Positions 33,150 to 44,213 of a DNA stretch of 64,000 bases are shown here, piece after piece (the stretch's first letter is position 1; the number at the start of each line of letters is the position of its first letter). The position numbers and the translations under genes were made by a program. The stretch is from Chrysemys picta bellii (taxonomy: Eukaryota; Chordata; Testudines; Emydidae): NCBI RefSeq assembly GCF_011386835.1, contig NC_088797.1, positions 60,351,587 to 60,415,586 of the forward strand, read 5' to 3'. The notes beneath the pieces are model-generated. The model had not been told where the DNA came from, did not search any database, and saw only the letters and a program-made list of their open reading frames with translations.

Positions 33150-34075
33150 GTGTAGTCCTTGGATGTAGGAGCTGGGGAATATCAAGTAGGAGTAGGGAGG
33201 AGGTATTACTTCTGTACAAGGCATTAGTGAGACCATACTGGATACAGTGTCCTGTTCTGGTGTCCATTCGCCAAAGAATGATATTAAACTTGGGAGTTCA
33301 GAAAAGAGCCATGAAAGAGATTTTTCCAGACCTCAAAACTACTTAGTGAGAAACTAAAGAAACTTTATTTAGTTTAGCCAAGAGAATGGTTAGAGGTGGC
33401 CTGATCATGGTATACAAGTACAATAGAACCTCAGAGTTACGAACACCTCAGGAATGGAGGTTGTTCGTAATGCTGAACATTATGGTTGATCTTTCAAAAA
33501 TGTACAGCTGAACATTGACTCAATACAGCTTTGAAGCTTTACTATGCAGAAGAAAAATGCTGCTTTCCCTTTATTTTTTTTTTAGTAGTTTACATTTAAC
33601 ACAGTACTGTGCTGTATTTGGATTTATTTATTTTTTTGTCTCTGCTGCTGCCTGATTGCATACTTCCAGTTCCAAATGAGGTGTGTGGTTGACTGGTCAG
33701 TTCGTAACTCTGGTGTTCGTAACTCTGAGGTTCTACTGTACCTACATGGAAGAAACTTCTGATAGTAGACATCTTATATCTAGGAGAAAAAGGCATAAGA
33801 GCCAGTGATTTGAAGCTGGACAAATTCAGACTAGAAATGAGGCACAGTTTTAACGGGGGGGAGGAGGGGGGAAATAACAATTGGAACAACTTACCTAGGG
33901 AGAGGATAGATTCTTCATCATTTGAAGGCTTTAAATCAAGATTAGATATCTTTCAAAGACCCGCTCTAGCTCCAAACAGAAGTTATGGGTTTGATGCAGA
34001 AATTACTGGGTCAGGTTCTCTGGCCTGCATTATGAAGGAGGCCAGAAGAGATTATCATAACAGTCCCTTCTAGTT
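33150..34075 (+). mobile_element. L3/CR1-type LINE 3' fragment, split by a Tigger-like element
   Basis: The translated pieces (LRVQKRAMKEIFPDL, VRGGLIMVYKY before the insertion; NNNWNNLPRERIDSSSFEGF and FKSRLDIFQRP after it) match the C-terminus of L3/CR1 LINEs. It ends GGAGGCCAGAAGAGATTATC, then a CATAACAGTCCCTTCTAG-type ending. The frame has many breaks. Confidence 0.75.
33421..33738. mobile_element. Tigger/mariner-like non-autonomous element
   Basis: Ends are CAATAGAACCTCAGAGTTAC and, reverse complemented on the right, CAGTAGAACCTCAGAGTTAC. The TA dinucleotide is present on both sides (33419-33420 and 33739-33740), as in Tc1/mariner and pogo elements. The GTTCGTAA phrase recurs inside. 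It is inserted in the L3/CR1 copy. Confidence 0.85.
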
Positions 34076-35088
34076 TAAGCTAATAAAAATTATTATGATA
34101 AGCATAACTAGGCTTTTCCAAGTAAGATAACTTTGATTTCCTTCCAGTTAGCACAATGCAATAATCTATATTTAGAGATATGAAACCTGCATGAGATTTA
34201 GAGAACCATTTTAACTAGTTTAGATACTACTGTACCTTTAATTTATTTAGCTTTTGTTAAAAGCATTTAACAATCGATCTAGAGGATATAAAGTATAACT
34301 TACAAAAATATAAATCTTGGTTATTTTTAGTATTTAAACATATTACTATATAGTTTGTGTTATTCAGAGAATATATATGTTTAACAATCTGAAATTAACC
34401 AGCAAATAAGTGACTGTGGGAAGGAGTTACATACGTCTTTTGTAAAATATATATTAGGGAAAGGTAACCAAAAGTGGTTATATTAACATACTGTATATAT
34501 ATAAGCTTATACAGTACACTACATTTGAATCCCAAAGAAAAATGTACATATTAAGCCTTTTATTACAGCATTCTTTTTCAGTATAAATATGTGGATTAAA
34601 AGGTATAAGTGAGTGTTTAGGCAAAAAAAAATTACAATTTTTGTACAAAAAATATGATTCTAGAGTAAGCCTGCCTTTGCAGAGTCCATTTTTCACCTTC
34701 TTGGTTAGCTGAAGAGATAAAACAGTCAGGAAAATAGCACATACAAATGTAGCTTAGTCCTCAGTTTATGGCAAACTGTTTAAGTAGAAGTGATTACACT
34801 AAATATCAGATTTCTTAGCAGGCCAGGTTTTGTTTGTTTGTTTGTTTTTTAAAGTGGGCGATATCTGGCTGATGAATCCCTGTTAATTTGCAAGACACAC
34901 GGTGACATTAAGGGAGATCTTTTGAGGGGAGCTTGTGTATTACTGTAGAGTCTCCGCATTCTTTCTGTGGATGGAGTTGTAGACCTGCATTCATTCATAA
35001 ACACAGGCCAATTGATTTCCCATTCACAACTTTCCCAGTGTAGCTGGGCAGAGGGCGCTGGTCTCCTTAAAGGAGCATTGGCATAGAC
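34076..35088 (-). other. GDF10 3' UTR region
   Basis: AT-rich sequence follows the GDF10 stop at 35089. AATAAA on minus occurs at 34558-34563 (about 530 bases after the stop) and again at 34242-34247 (about 840). Either could end the transcript. Few recognisable repeats are present here, in contrast to the flanks, which fits an exonic 3' UTR. Confidence 0.5.
34558..34563 (-). terminator. Putative GDF10 polyadenylation signal
   Basis: AATAAA on the minus strand is the nearer of two candidate signals. The other is at 34242-34247. Confidence 0.35.
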
Positions 35089-35280
35089 TTATCGGCAGGC
35101 ACAGGTCTCCACAGACATATTGGGGTACACCTTTAAAACAACATTTTTGTTCTCGTCTAAGAACAGGACGCTGAGGGAGTTCATCTTGTCAGGAACGCAG
35201 CATGGTTCGGGAATGCCTGGAATGATTCCCACGGCTTTTACAATGCTCTGGATTGTGGCATGATTCGATGGCCGGACAAT
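35089..35280 (-). CDS. GDF10: GDF10 (BMP3B) exon 3: end of mature domain
   Basis: The last coding exon begins after acceptor CTGTTCCAG and reads [50 protein letters not shown] and [13 protein letters not shown] before TAA at 35089-35091. It supplies the last four cysteines of the knot (CC and C.C) to the mature GDF10 ligand. The reading phase (0) joins exactly to PMPK of exon 2. The exon gives 63 residues plus the stop. The match to GDF10 is very close over its whole length; BMP3 is the only close paralogue and is expected at a different locus. Confidence 0.97.
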   Translation of the reverse strand: MVRPSNHATIQSIVKAVGIIPGIPEPCCVPDKMNSLSVLFLDENKNVVLKVYPNMSVETCACR

Positions 35281-36306
35281 CTGGAACAGAGAAGGAAATA
35301 AATTACCCCTTCATTTATGGGAAGTCACTTTCCCATGGGCTTGGAAAAGAACAGCAGTTTTTTTTTCTTTTTTGAACAAATGAAAATATGAGCCCAGATC
35401 ATAGCTTCTCCCAGGCCAGTGAGTCAGAGGGGTGCAAAGCACAGAGACACCCCCCTGCCCGCTTACCTGGACTGGATTCTTACCCAAGAGGCAGCTATCA
35501 GTCATACTGCAGTGCTCATACTCCCTTAGCTTATGCATATAGGAGAGCACTGGCAGTACAGCTAGCACTCCATGCCCTAGGATAAGGGGCATGGTTAGGC
35601 TACTACAACTTGCAGCTGGAGTGAGGCGTTTCCCTTTCCCCGCTATGTAGACAGGTCTCACTGCCTCCAGCCCCTGCCTGCTCACAATAGGATTTTCCTT
35701 TTCCTCCACCTCAGCAGGCCTCTGGCACCCAGAGGCCTAATATGATGTTTGGAGGAAACCATTGGAACAAAAGGAAAAGTGGTATGAAGTTAGTTTGCAG
35801 TTCAACTGGTGCAATAGTGGTGCCTTAAACAATACATAGCTTGTGTTACTTTTACTACTGATTTTCTAATAGCAACAGACCAACGATGTTCAACAATAGG
35901 GAGACTTTAAAAAGGTATGACCGAATGGAAATAGTTTAATACAGGATAATAAAATAAGCCAGGAATAAGTTCTCAGTATTTGGATCCAGGTACTGAAAGC
36001 ACACTTCATCCAGTACTCGGCAATCCAAAAAACGCAGCGCAGCTCCGGCTTGTTGCTCAGTTACTTTATTAGGCATGTAACAGTTCTTCACCCATGCTGG
36101 CCAAGCTCAGCTGCAGGAGGTTTACGTACAGGGTGGTACCACAATTCCAATTCATGTCATACACTACCCAATTTACATACAACTATCTTGGCTACTAACA
36201 TCTGTACTTCTTGCATGTAAGGACCAATTGCTTCGCAGATTTAAGGCAAGCTCATCCTCTCAGGGTATTCCTTCCTACTTTGCTTACTATAAACATACCC
36301 ACAATA

Positions 36307-36392
36307 AGAAGAACAGGAGGACTTGTGGCACCTTAGAGACTAACAAATTTATTAGAGCATAAGCTTTCGTGGACTACAGCCCACTTCTTCGG
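36307..36392 (-). mobile_element. Short retroposed fragment with 12-bp TSD
   Basis: An 86-bp insert (ACTTGTGGCACCTTAGAGAC, AGCATAAGCTTTCGTGG) is flanked by a perfect 12-bp repeat ATACCCACAATA at 36295-36306 and 36393-36404. Long duplications of this kind point to target-primed reverse transcription. The sequence is related to 61285-61402 (CACGAAAGCTTATGCTC). Confidence 0.75.
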
Positions 36393-37544
36393 ATACCCAC
36401 AATAGTTAGTTTAGTTAGTTTCTGCCTCCCTTGTTTACTAACAATAGTTAATTGTTTCAGCAATTGCTTGTTCAGGCTTGTCTTAACTTGGGGATGCTTA
36501 TATCTTAGTTAGCACTAAATGTGATAGTCAAACCATGATCTGGCCATATGGGGAAACATTTGCCATGAACAATTGTGTACCAAATCTGTGCACACAGTTT
36601 CCGCAAACAGATGCCTGCAGATCTGAAAATCCAGGGTTGCATATGAAGTCCCTTCACCCACTATTGAAATGCAGCAACCTCTAGGATGGAGCATGGCAGC
36701 TGTTGAACAGCACACAGCAGCATTACACAGCTATTTAGGATAGAAACAATACCTCATGCAGTTGAAACTGTAGGATGATTTAAGAAGGCAGAGTTAGATT
36801 TTCCCTGCGATAACAAGAACATTGCTGCTTTCACTGAAATGAAATACGTGGCATGCATTTGATTTTTTTTATATACAGGAGAGGGTTTTAGGAGAAACAG
36901 GTTTGATCCTCTACTTTAACAATCACAACATAATATCCCTTGCTGCTTTCTAACTACAGCAACACATCAATACAAACTCAGCCAGGCTAAAATTTTCAAA
37001 TGCTCTCAAACTAAACCAAGGAACTTGGAGCCATTATGAGGATATGCTATGTGCTGGTCCTTTAGAGTCCCTTCAACAAGTCTTGTCTAGCGCCTTATCC
37101 TTATTCAGGCCAGGCTCAGAATTCTGCCAGTCTTGTAGGAAGCCCGGCCCAAGTTTTGAGCAACCATGGGCTAGCTTTTGCTTTATCTTTGTGCCAATGC
37201 ATGCTCTTAAGGGAAAGCTTGCAAGACTTGGAGCTGAAGGCACAGCAGGGATGGTGCTGAGGCAGTGGTATAGTCATGGTCCACATGTTACATGGTAGTG
37301 AGTTTAAGCTACACACGGCAGGCCAAATTCTGTCCTCATTTACTCCTTATCCAGTCCCACTGTAGGAGCAATTTGGTCCTAAGAGTACAGAAGGGTGGGG
37401 CTGAAGCAGGAAAAAATACAACCAGGAGGTATAAGATAAAGTAGCCACCCCACACCTTTTATCTTACACCTTCAGACCCACCTTTCCTCTTCTACAATCC
37501 CACCACATGAGAAGTTATACCTACTTATGCCAATTTCCTGACTC

Positions 37545-37992
37545 ACACCAGGGGGTTGCAAAACTGTATGGAGGGCCAGGCCACCGCCTGGCTACTGCCT
37601 CCTATCCATCCCCTCCCACTTCCTACCCCCTGACTGCCCCCCTCAGAACCCCGACCCATCCAACCCCCCCGCTCCTTGTCCCCTAACCACTCCCTCCCAG
37701 GACCTCCCCACCCCAAGCCACCCCCTGAGACCCCACCCACATCCAACTGCCCCAATCCCTGTCCCGACTGCCCCCCTGACCCATATCCATACACCTGCCC
37801 CCTGACAGGCCCCCCGGGATCCCACGCCTATCCAACCCCCACCCTGTTCCCCATCCCCTGACCGCTCCCCCCCAAACCTCCGCCCCTTATCCAACCCCCC
37901 GGCCCCAGCCCCCTTACCATGCCGCTCAGAGTTGCATGTCTGGCAGCCACGGCACCCACCAGAGCCAGACACGCTGCCGCGCTGCTCTGCAG
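37545..37992. repeat. C-rich repeat, hAT-like, truncated
   Basis: CAGGGGGTTGCAAAACTGTA, then GGAGGGCCAGG, is followed by C-rich imperfect units (CCCTAACCACTCCCTCCCAG and similar) of about 40-60 bases. The type looks familiar from reptile GC-rich hAT derivatives. It is cut on the right by the next element at 37993. Confidence 0.5.
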
Positions 37993-39004
37993 TAGGGTTA
38001 CCATACGTCCGGATTTCCCCGGACATGTCCGGCTTTTTGGTGCTCAAATCCCCGTCCCGGGGGAATTTCCAAAGAGCCGGACTTGTCCGGGGAAATAGGG
38101 AGGCATAAGTCAGGGTCCGCCCAGCACGATCCACTGGGTCCACAGCACAGCCCAGCTGCCCCAGCTACAATGCTCAGGTGGGGAACGGGGGGGGGCTCGG
38201 GCTTCTCTCGCGGGCGGGGACCCCCCTGGCCACTGGGGGACCTTACCTGTGGCCCCGTTGCCCCGCGCAGCTCAGAACCCGGCGCCGTGGGAGCTGTTTC
38301 CCGCGGGGACAGACAGGCCAAGGAACGTGCTTGGCGGCAGGAAGGAAGCTGCGGCCGGGGCTGCAGGGACCCGCGCTGCTGAGCGTCTGAAGCCCCCACC
38401 AGGCAGAGGCTGCCAGGGGAGCGGGGGAGCTAGGCAGGCGGGGGCATAGAGGCTGCAGGGGCGGGGGGTGCAGGGGCTGCAGGGCGAGTGGGGAGCAGGG
38501 GTCTCAGAGGCTGCAGGGGCCGGGGGGTGCAGGGCAAGTGAGGAGCAGGGGTTACAGAGGCTGCAGGGGCAGGGGGATGCAGGGGCAGGGCAGGTGGGGG
38601 CATAGAGGCTTCAGGGGTGGGGGGTGCAGGGGCTGCAGGGCGAGTGGGGAGCAGGGCTCTCAGAGGCTGCAGGGGCGGGGGGGGGTGCAGGGGCAGGGCA
38701 GGCGGGGGGCGCAGAGGCTGCATGGGCAGGGGGGTGCAGGGGCTGCAGGGCGAGTCGGCAGCAGGGGTCACAGAGACTGCAGGGCGAGTGGGGAGCAGGG
38801 AAGCACTTAGCAACCCCCAACCAAGATCAGAGCGGGAGAGAGGAGGGGGAATGCAGGGTGCTCAGAGGAGGGGGCAGAGTTGGGGCAGGGGCTTTGGGGA
38901 AGGGGCGGAGTTGGGGCGGGGCCGAGGGTGGGGAAGGGGCGGAGTTGGGGCAGGGCCAGGCCCCCGTGGAGTGTCCTCTTTTTTCAGTGTTGAAATATGG
39001 TCAC
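37993..39004. mobile_element. GC-rich hAT-like element with internal minisatellite
   Basis: The left end is TAGGGTTACCATACGTCCGG. The right end, reverse complemented, is GTGACCATATTTCAACACTG, then AAAAAAGAGGACAC. The TAGGGT part expected at the right terminus is missing (GGTCAC runs straight into AGAAGC), so a few bases are lost and no target duplication is visible. A hairpin of GTCCGG / CCGGAC phrases lies near the left end. The middle is a tandem G-rich array. Confidence 0.55.
38440..38800 (+). repeat. G-rich minisatellite
   Basis: Units combine CAGAGGCTGCAGGGGC, GGGGGTGCAGGGGCTGCAGG and GCGAGTGGGGAGCAGGG in varying order, giving a basic length of about 60-75 bases and a longer repeat of roughly 160. 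Long alanine- and glycine-rich frames on both strands come only from this array. Confidence 0.75.
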
Positions 39005-39890
39005 AGAAGCAGCCTGAAGAGCAGACCTGTCCTGGGAGCAGAGCTGTAGCAACCAGAGCCAGAGGGGCCAGAGAAGCAGCCCAGGGAGCTGGAGGCAGAG
39101 CAGCAGCAGCAGCCGTGCTGAGGCAGTGTGGAGCTGGAGCTGGGGCAGGGGTTGGAGCAGTCCAGAGCTGGGTGCGGTGAGCAGCTGGGGAGAGTGAGGG
39201 GGATCCTGGGCAGCGGGCCCTGCACAGGGAGACGCCTCAGCCAAGAGGCCCTGCAGGCCAGACTTGAGGGGGATCGTAACCCTGACAGAGCAGGGGCGAT
39301 GCTGGGAAGAAGGGTTCTGCCGCCTAGAGCCTGAGAGCATGTGGCCACCACCAGAACAAGTGTCCAATCCGCAGCGTCTCTGCAGCACAGCCAGGGCCTG
39401 AGAAGGAGCCTGGGACCTACAAGGAACAGACTGTGAACTGCCCTGATGTTCCAGAGACACTGTTTGTGATGTTCCCTGCCACAGAGCGGGGTGATGTGTT
39501 TTCCTTTAACCTTTCCCATTTTTCCTTATTCTTTTTTTTTAAATTAATTGTTAATTAAACAACTCGTATTTGCTTTAATTTGTATGAAATGATCAGTGGG
39601 TCAGGAAGGTGTCCAGTGCAGAGAGAGTACCCCGGAGTGGGGACACCCTAGCCCCTGTCTTGGGTGACCACAGCAGGGTTGGGGGTCGAGCCCCCCAGGA
39701 ATCCTGGGCCCAGCCTTGTCGGGGTTTACGAGGACTCTGCCAGACAGGAGAGTGGAAGGGGAGTCCTCAAGGACAGGGAGGCCTCTGGGTAAAGGAAGTG
39801 GGAGCGAGGACTCAGATCCTTTCGCTAGCCCACTTCACCGGGGTAGTGCAGAAGCCAGGAAAGTTCCTCACAATAGCGGGACCATTCCCC
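39005..39890 (+). mobile_element. LTR-like sequence
   Basis: The stretch runs from GC-rich CAGAGCTGTAGCAACCAGAG to an AT-rich TTTTAAATTAATTGTTAATT and then to GTACCCCGGAGTGGGGACAC, CAGGGTTGGGGGTCGAGCCC and GGAGTCCTCAAGGACAGGG. It resembles a retroelement LTR or untranslated leader and abuts the gypsy pol fragment. I cannot define its ends or a target duplication. Confidence 0.4.
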
Positions 39891-41075
39891 CGCTTACATT
39901 TGGAAAACTGGAGATGGGACAGAAATTTCTATCTAGAGCCCCAGTTGAGCAGCCACCAATGGAAGAAGAAAAGGCTTTAGAGAAAGATGTCAAAGTCTAC
40001 ATTGATCTAGTTCTGGCAGCAATTTCAGCATCTGCTAGCTGGCTTCAGCAAATTAGAGATGAACAACTAAGGAAGAGACTGGCCAGAAACTGACTCAGTT
40101 CTGCCAAAGAGGGTGGGGTGGAAGGAGGCAACTCCCAACAGACCTATTACCGTATTGGCAGGAACAAAACAACCTTCACATGGCTGATTGCCTGCTTCTG
40201 AAAGGACAGCACATTCTTATCCCTATGGTACTTCAGAAAGAGGTGGTCTTCAAAATCCATAAGGGACACCAAGGTATAAACATATGTGGGCCATGAGCAC
40301 AACAATTCATATGGAGGCCTGGTCTGAGTAGGCAAATTCAGACCTTAGTAGAGGGCTGCAAGTTATGAAACAAGAAAAACAAAACAAATAAAACAATCGC
40401 TAGAACCATTCCTCTCTACAAAGCTACCTGACCAGCCTTGGCAGCAGGTAGTCACAGATTCATTTTTCTGGAAAGGACACACATACATTATTATAATTTA
40501 TTACTTCTCCAGATATATTGACTCGGCTGTCGTTTCACAGACTCCATCAGCACAGGTCATCCAGAAATGAAAGTCAATATTAGCTAGCATGGAGTTCCTG
40601 AAGGCCTCATAATAGATAATGGACCTCAATTTACCTCTGAAACATTCCTAGCATTTTCACAGGACTTTGAACAACATACTAGTAGTCCACAATAACCCAG
40701 AGCAACAGGGAGGAGGAGAGAGCAGTGCAGAGTTTCAAAAGACTTCTGCAAAATCAGTGGACCCATATAAAGCACTCTTGGCATTTCGGTCAACCATCAC
40801 TTATATCCGGACTATCTCCAGCAGAAGTTCTGCTGGGAAGATGACTGAGGATGCCTCTACCTGTGGCACTGATCAAGCTTAAACCTAAGTGGCCTGACCT
40901 GAAGGAAATTTGAAAATGGGACACTGAAATAAAAATTCAGCAGTAACAAAACATCAGTGTTCAACACATAATAAAAGCACTACCTGAATGGAGACCAGGG
41001 AACAAAGTGTGGATCAAAAGCATCCAGACATGTGAAACTTGGCAGAAACTCCTAGATCCTACCTAGAGGAGACTC
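39886..41075 (+). pseudogene. Ty3/gypsy-like pol remnant (RNase H-integrase region)
   Basis: Decayed plus-strand coding sequence shows VKVYIDLVLAAISASASWLQ, then LLLKGQHILIP and KIHKGHQGI near 40190-40290 (the region just before the integrase zinc finger). It continues with an integrase-core type IIDNGPQFTSETFLAF near 40610-40660. Several stops and frame changes break it. The zinc finger itself is mostly lost. The affinity is inferred from motif order; a retrovirus-like source is possible. Confidence 0.65.
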
Positions 41076-41187
41076 CAAAAGGACTTCTCCAGAGGTATCG
41101 GATTCATCTTCAATATTTCCCAACACAACAAAGAGAGAATCTAGGACCTGCAGGACTCTGATGGAAGTGAGAGCCCTACACAGGGAA

Positions 41188-41203
41188 ACACACACACACA
41201 CAA
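41188..41203 (+). repeat. (CA)n microsatellite
   Basis: A short CA run of about seven units. Confidence 0.8.
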
Positions 41204-42339
41204 TTCTCGAGTTGCTGCTTAAAACACGGCTCTTTGTGTTCATACTCTTGCACTACAGCACTGATTTTTCCACAATGACTCAATGCTAGATAGATGCTCA
41301 TAGACACAGAGCCAGATCCACAGCTGGTGTAAGTCAGCATAGTTCCACTGAAGTCAATGCTGATGATTTACATCACCAGAAGATCTAGGTAGTTGATATT
41401 GACAAGTGTACGGTCCTGGAGATTGTTAGCAATATGTCCTCCCTGACATTAACTATGCCTCTCTGGCGGGAACTGGATGTCTCAGGAGTTGGTAAGTGGC
41501 TACAGAGCTGCTCCCCATTAGTAAGTGTAGTAGAATCCAGTAGTGATTAAAAGTCATGAGGCTCATTTGTGAAATTCTCACTGATGATGGTGAACACTTA
41601 TGTGAGTAGTCCTACTGAGAGGTTGCTTGCCAGAATGAGGAAGGGTTCCAGTTGTGTCGGATAAGTCTCATGACTGGAATACTGGTATAGAGGGCTACAG
41701 CTGGTGCAGGTGGGATAAAAAAGGAGATGTTTGTTGCATATTATACTTCAAGAATATATTCACTTGTGCTGAGGTCTAGAAGGAGGTGAGAGGAAAATCA
41801 GTTGATAGTCTCTGGGTAAAGATAAAAGGGGGGGAAATAGAGGTGATATCATGATAGGGGTCTACGATAGCCCACCAAATCAGAAAGATGAGGTGGATGT
41901 GGCTTTTTTAGAACAAATAACAGAAATACTCAAAACACAAGACCTGATAGTAATTGGGGACTTTAACTACCCAGACATCTGTTGGAAAAGTATTATGGCA
42001 AAACACAAAATTTCTAGTAAGTTCTTGGAATGCACTGGGGACAACTTCTTGCCTGCCCTCGCTCCGCACCGCTCCTGGAAGCAGACGGCATGTCCCTGTG
42101 GCCCCTGGGGAGGGGGTCGCCACGCGCTGCCCCCGTCTCGAGCACCATCTCCGCAGCTCCCATTGGCTGGGAACTGCGGCCAATGGGAGCTGCGGGGGTG
42201 GTGTCTGTGGGCAGCAGAGCACGGAGACCCCCTGGCCCCCCCGCCTAGGACCCGTTGCCAAAGGTGTGTGCCGGTCACTTTTGGTAACCGCCTGAGATAA
42301 TCACTGACCCCCTGGCCACCTCCTGCACCCCAACCCCCT

Positions 42340-42895
42340 GCCCCAGTCTAAAACCCACACCCTCTCCCGCACCCAAACTCTCTCCCAGGACTCGGATCCC
42401 TTCCTGCACCCAAACTGCCTCCCAGAGCTCGCACCCCCTCCCACACCCAAACTCCCTCCCAGAGCCTTCACCCCATACCCCTCCCGCACCCAAACTCCCT
42501 CCCAGAGCCCAACCCGCACTCCCTCCTGCACCCAAACTCCCTCCCAAAGCCCAACCCCGCACTCCTTCCCACATCCAAACTCCTTCCCAGAGCCCGCACC
42601 CCACACCCCCTCTTGAACCCAAACTCCCTCCCAGGGCCCGCACCCCCTCCCACACCCAAACTCCCTTCCAAAGCCTTCATCCTGCACCCCTTCCCGCATC
42701 CAAACTCCCTCCCAAAGCCCAACCCCGCACTCCCTCCCGCACCCAAACTCCCTCCCAAAGCCCAACCCCGCACTCCTTCCCACATCCAAACTCCTTCCCA
42801 GAGCCCGCACCCCATACCCCCTCCCGCACCCAAACTCCCTCCCAGAGCCTGCACCCCATACCCCCTCCTGCACCCCAACTCCCTGCCCCAGCCTG
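42340..42895 (+). repeat. C-rich minisatellite, about 41-bp unit
   Basis: Units of the type CCCGCACCCAAACTCCCTCC plus CAGAGCCCGCACCCCA recur about 13 times. Variants (CAAAGCCCAACCCCGCACTC) recur in the same order at 42690 and 42755, indicating higher-order duplication. Confidence 0.85.
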
Positions 42896-43072
42896 ATGAA
42901 AGTGAGTGAGGGTGGGGGAGAATGAGTGATGGAGGGAGGGGGGATGGAATGAGCAGGGGGCGGGGCCTCAGAGAAGGGGCGGGACGGGGTATGGTCTCAG
43001 GGAAGGGATGGGGCAGGGGACAGGGCAAAGGTCTTTGGGTTTGCGAAATTAGACAGTTGGCAACCCTACCAG
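42850..43072 (+). repeat. GC-rich hAT-like module, copy 2
   Basis: CTGCACCCCAACTCCCTGCC, GTGAGTGAGGGTGGGGGAGA, GGGGCGGGGCCTCAGAGAAG and the terminal ACAGTTGGCAACCCTACC match 13393-13640 block by block. Confidence 0.65.
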
Positions 43073-43811
43073 GTGGGCATGTGAAAGCCCTGGCCATGCC
43101 AGAAGAGCACACCCATCAGCGCAGCCAGCAGCTCACTGGGCACCAGCAGCACAGCTGGCAGCTCGCGAGGCACCAGCCAGCGCAGGCGCAGCACCGCCCA
43201 AATGTCAGGCGGCCCATGTCCATGCGGGCGCAGCTTGTGCATGCGTGGGGGCCCATTGATTGTTCTGCCCAGAGGCCGGAGTTGCTGTCAGCAGGTCTGT
43301 CTGAAGGTGAAAGGCATTTTGGGTGAAAGTGATCATGCATTACATCTATGACTTCTTCTAAGGAAAGGAAGGAGTGAGAGCAGCAAAATAAGGACAAGGG
43401 ACTTCAAAAAAAGCAGACTTTAACAAATTCAGAGAACTGGTTGGTGAGGTCCCATGGGAAGAAAATCACAGGGAAAAAGAAGAAATGCTGGCAGTTTCTT
43501 AAGAAGACATTAAAGGCACAACTGCAAACTACCCTGATGTGAGGGAAAGATAGGAAGAATAATAAAAAGCAATTATGGCTCCATCAGAAGCTTTTTAATG
43601 ACCTGAAAATCAAAAAGAAATCCTACAAGAAGTAGAAACATGGACAAATTACCAAGGAGTGCAAAGGAATAGCACAAGAACACAGGGAAAAAATCAGAAA
43701 GGCTAAGGCAGAAAATGAGTTACACCTAGCAATGGACATAAAAGGCAGTAAGGAGAGTTCTTTAAACACATTGGGAGCAAGAGAAAGACAAAAAGTGTAG
43801 GTCCTCTGCTT

Positions 43812-44213
43812 CGGTGGCTCTCAATTTATCCAGACTACTGTACCCCTTTCAGGAGTCTTTGTCTTGCTTACCCCCCAAGTTCCACCTCATTTAAAACTAC
43901 TTGCTTACAAAATCAGACATAAAAATACAAGAGTATCACAGAACACTGTTATTGAAAAAGTGCTGACTTTCTCATTTTTACCATATAAATATAAAATCAA
44001 TCAATTGGAATATAAATATTGTACTTATATTTTAGTGTATAATATTTAGAGCAGTATAAACAAGTCGTATGAAATTTTAGATTATACTGACTTTGCTAGT
44101 GCTTTTCATTTCACCTGTTGTAAAACTAGGCAAATATCTAGATGAGTTGATGTACCCCCTGGAAGACCTCTGCATCCCCCAGGGATACACATTCCCCTGG
44201 CTAAGAACCACTG
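43812..44213. mobile_element. Non-autonomous hAT nested in CR1
   Basis: Ends are CGGTGGCTCTCAA and the complement of CAGTGGTTCTTAG. The flanking 8-mers CTCTGCTT and CTTTCCTT are imperfect (6 of 8). CTGTACCCCTTTCAGGAG near the left end and TGTACCCCCTGGAAGACC near the right are typical subterminal phrases of one hAT group. Confidence 0.75.

Larger units (their letters stand above)
42053..43308. mobile_element. GC-rich insert with minisatellite inside CR1
   Basis: Between the CR1 endonuclease pieces lies a GC-rich block: a 16-bp-arm hairpin at 42152-42194, a C-rich minisatellite, a module matching 13393-13640 that ends TTGGCAACCCTACC, and a tail with repeated GGCACCAGC phrases. The CR1 sequence between [10 protein letters not shown] and GESDHA is partly missing, so either the insertion deleted it or the boundaries are less exact than given. 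Confidence 0.55.

Noticed and set aside
38430..39519. Long alanine-, glycine- or leucine-rich frames on both strands
   Set aside because: They arise from the G-rich array and the adjacent LTR-like sequence; no conserved domain is seen.
42340..42895. Regularly spaced repeats resembling a CRISPR array
   Set aside because: The units are contiguous minisatellite copies without unique spacers, in vertebrate nuclear DNA.
42275..43112. Several overlapping long frames with repeated GREFGCGR-like peptides
   Set aside because: They are translations of the 41-bp minisatellite in different frames, not genes.
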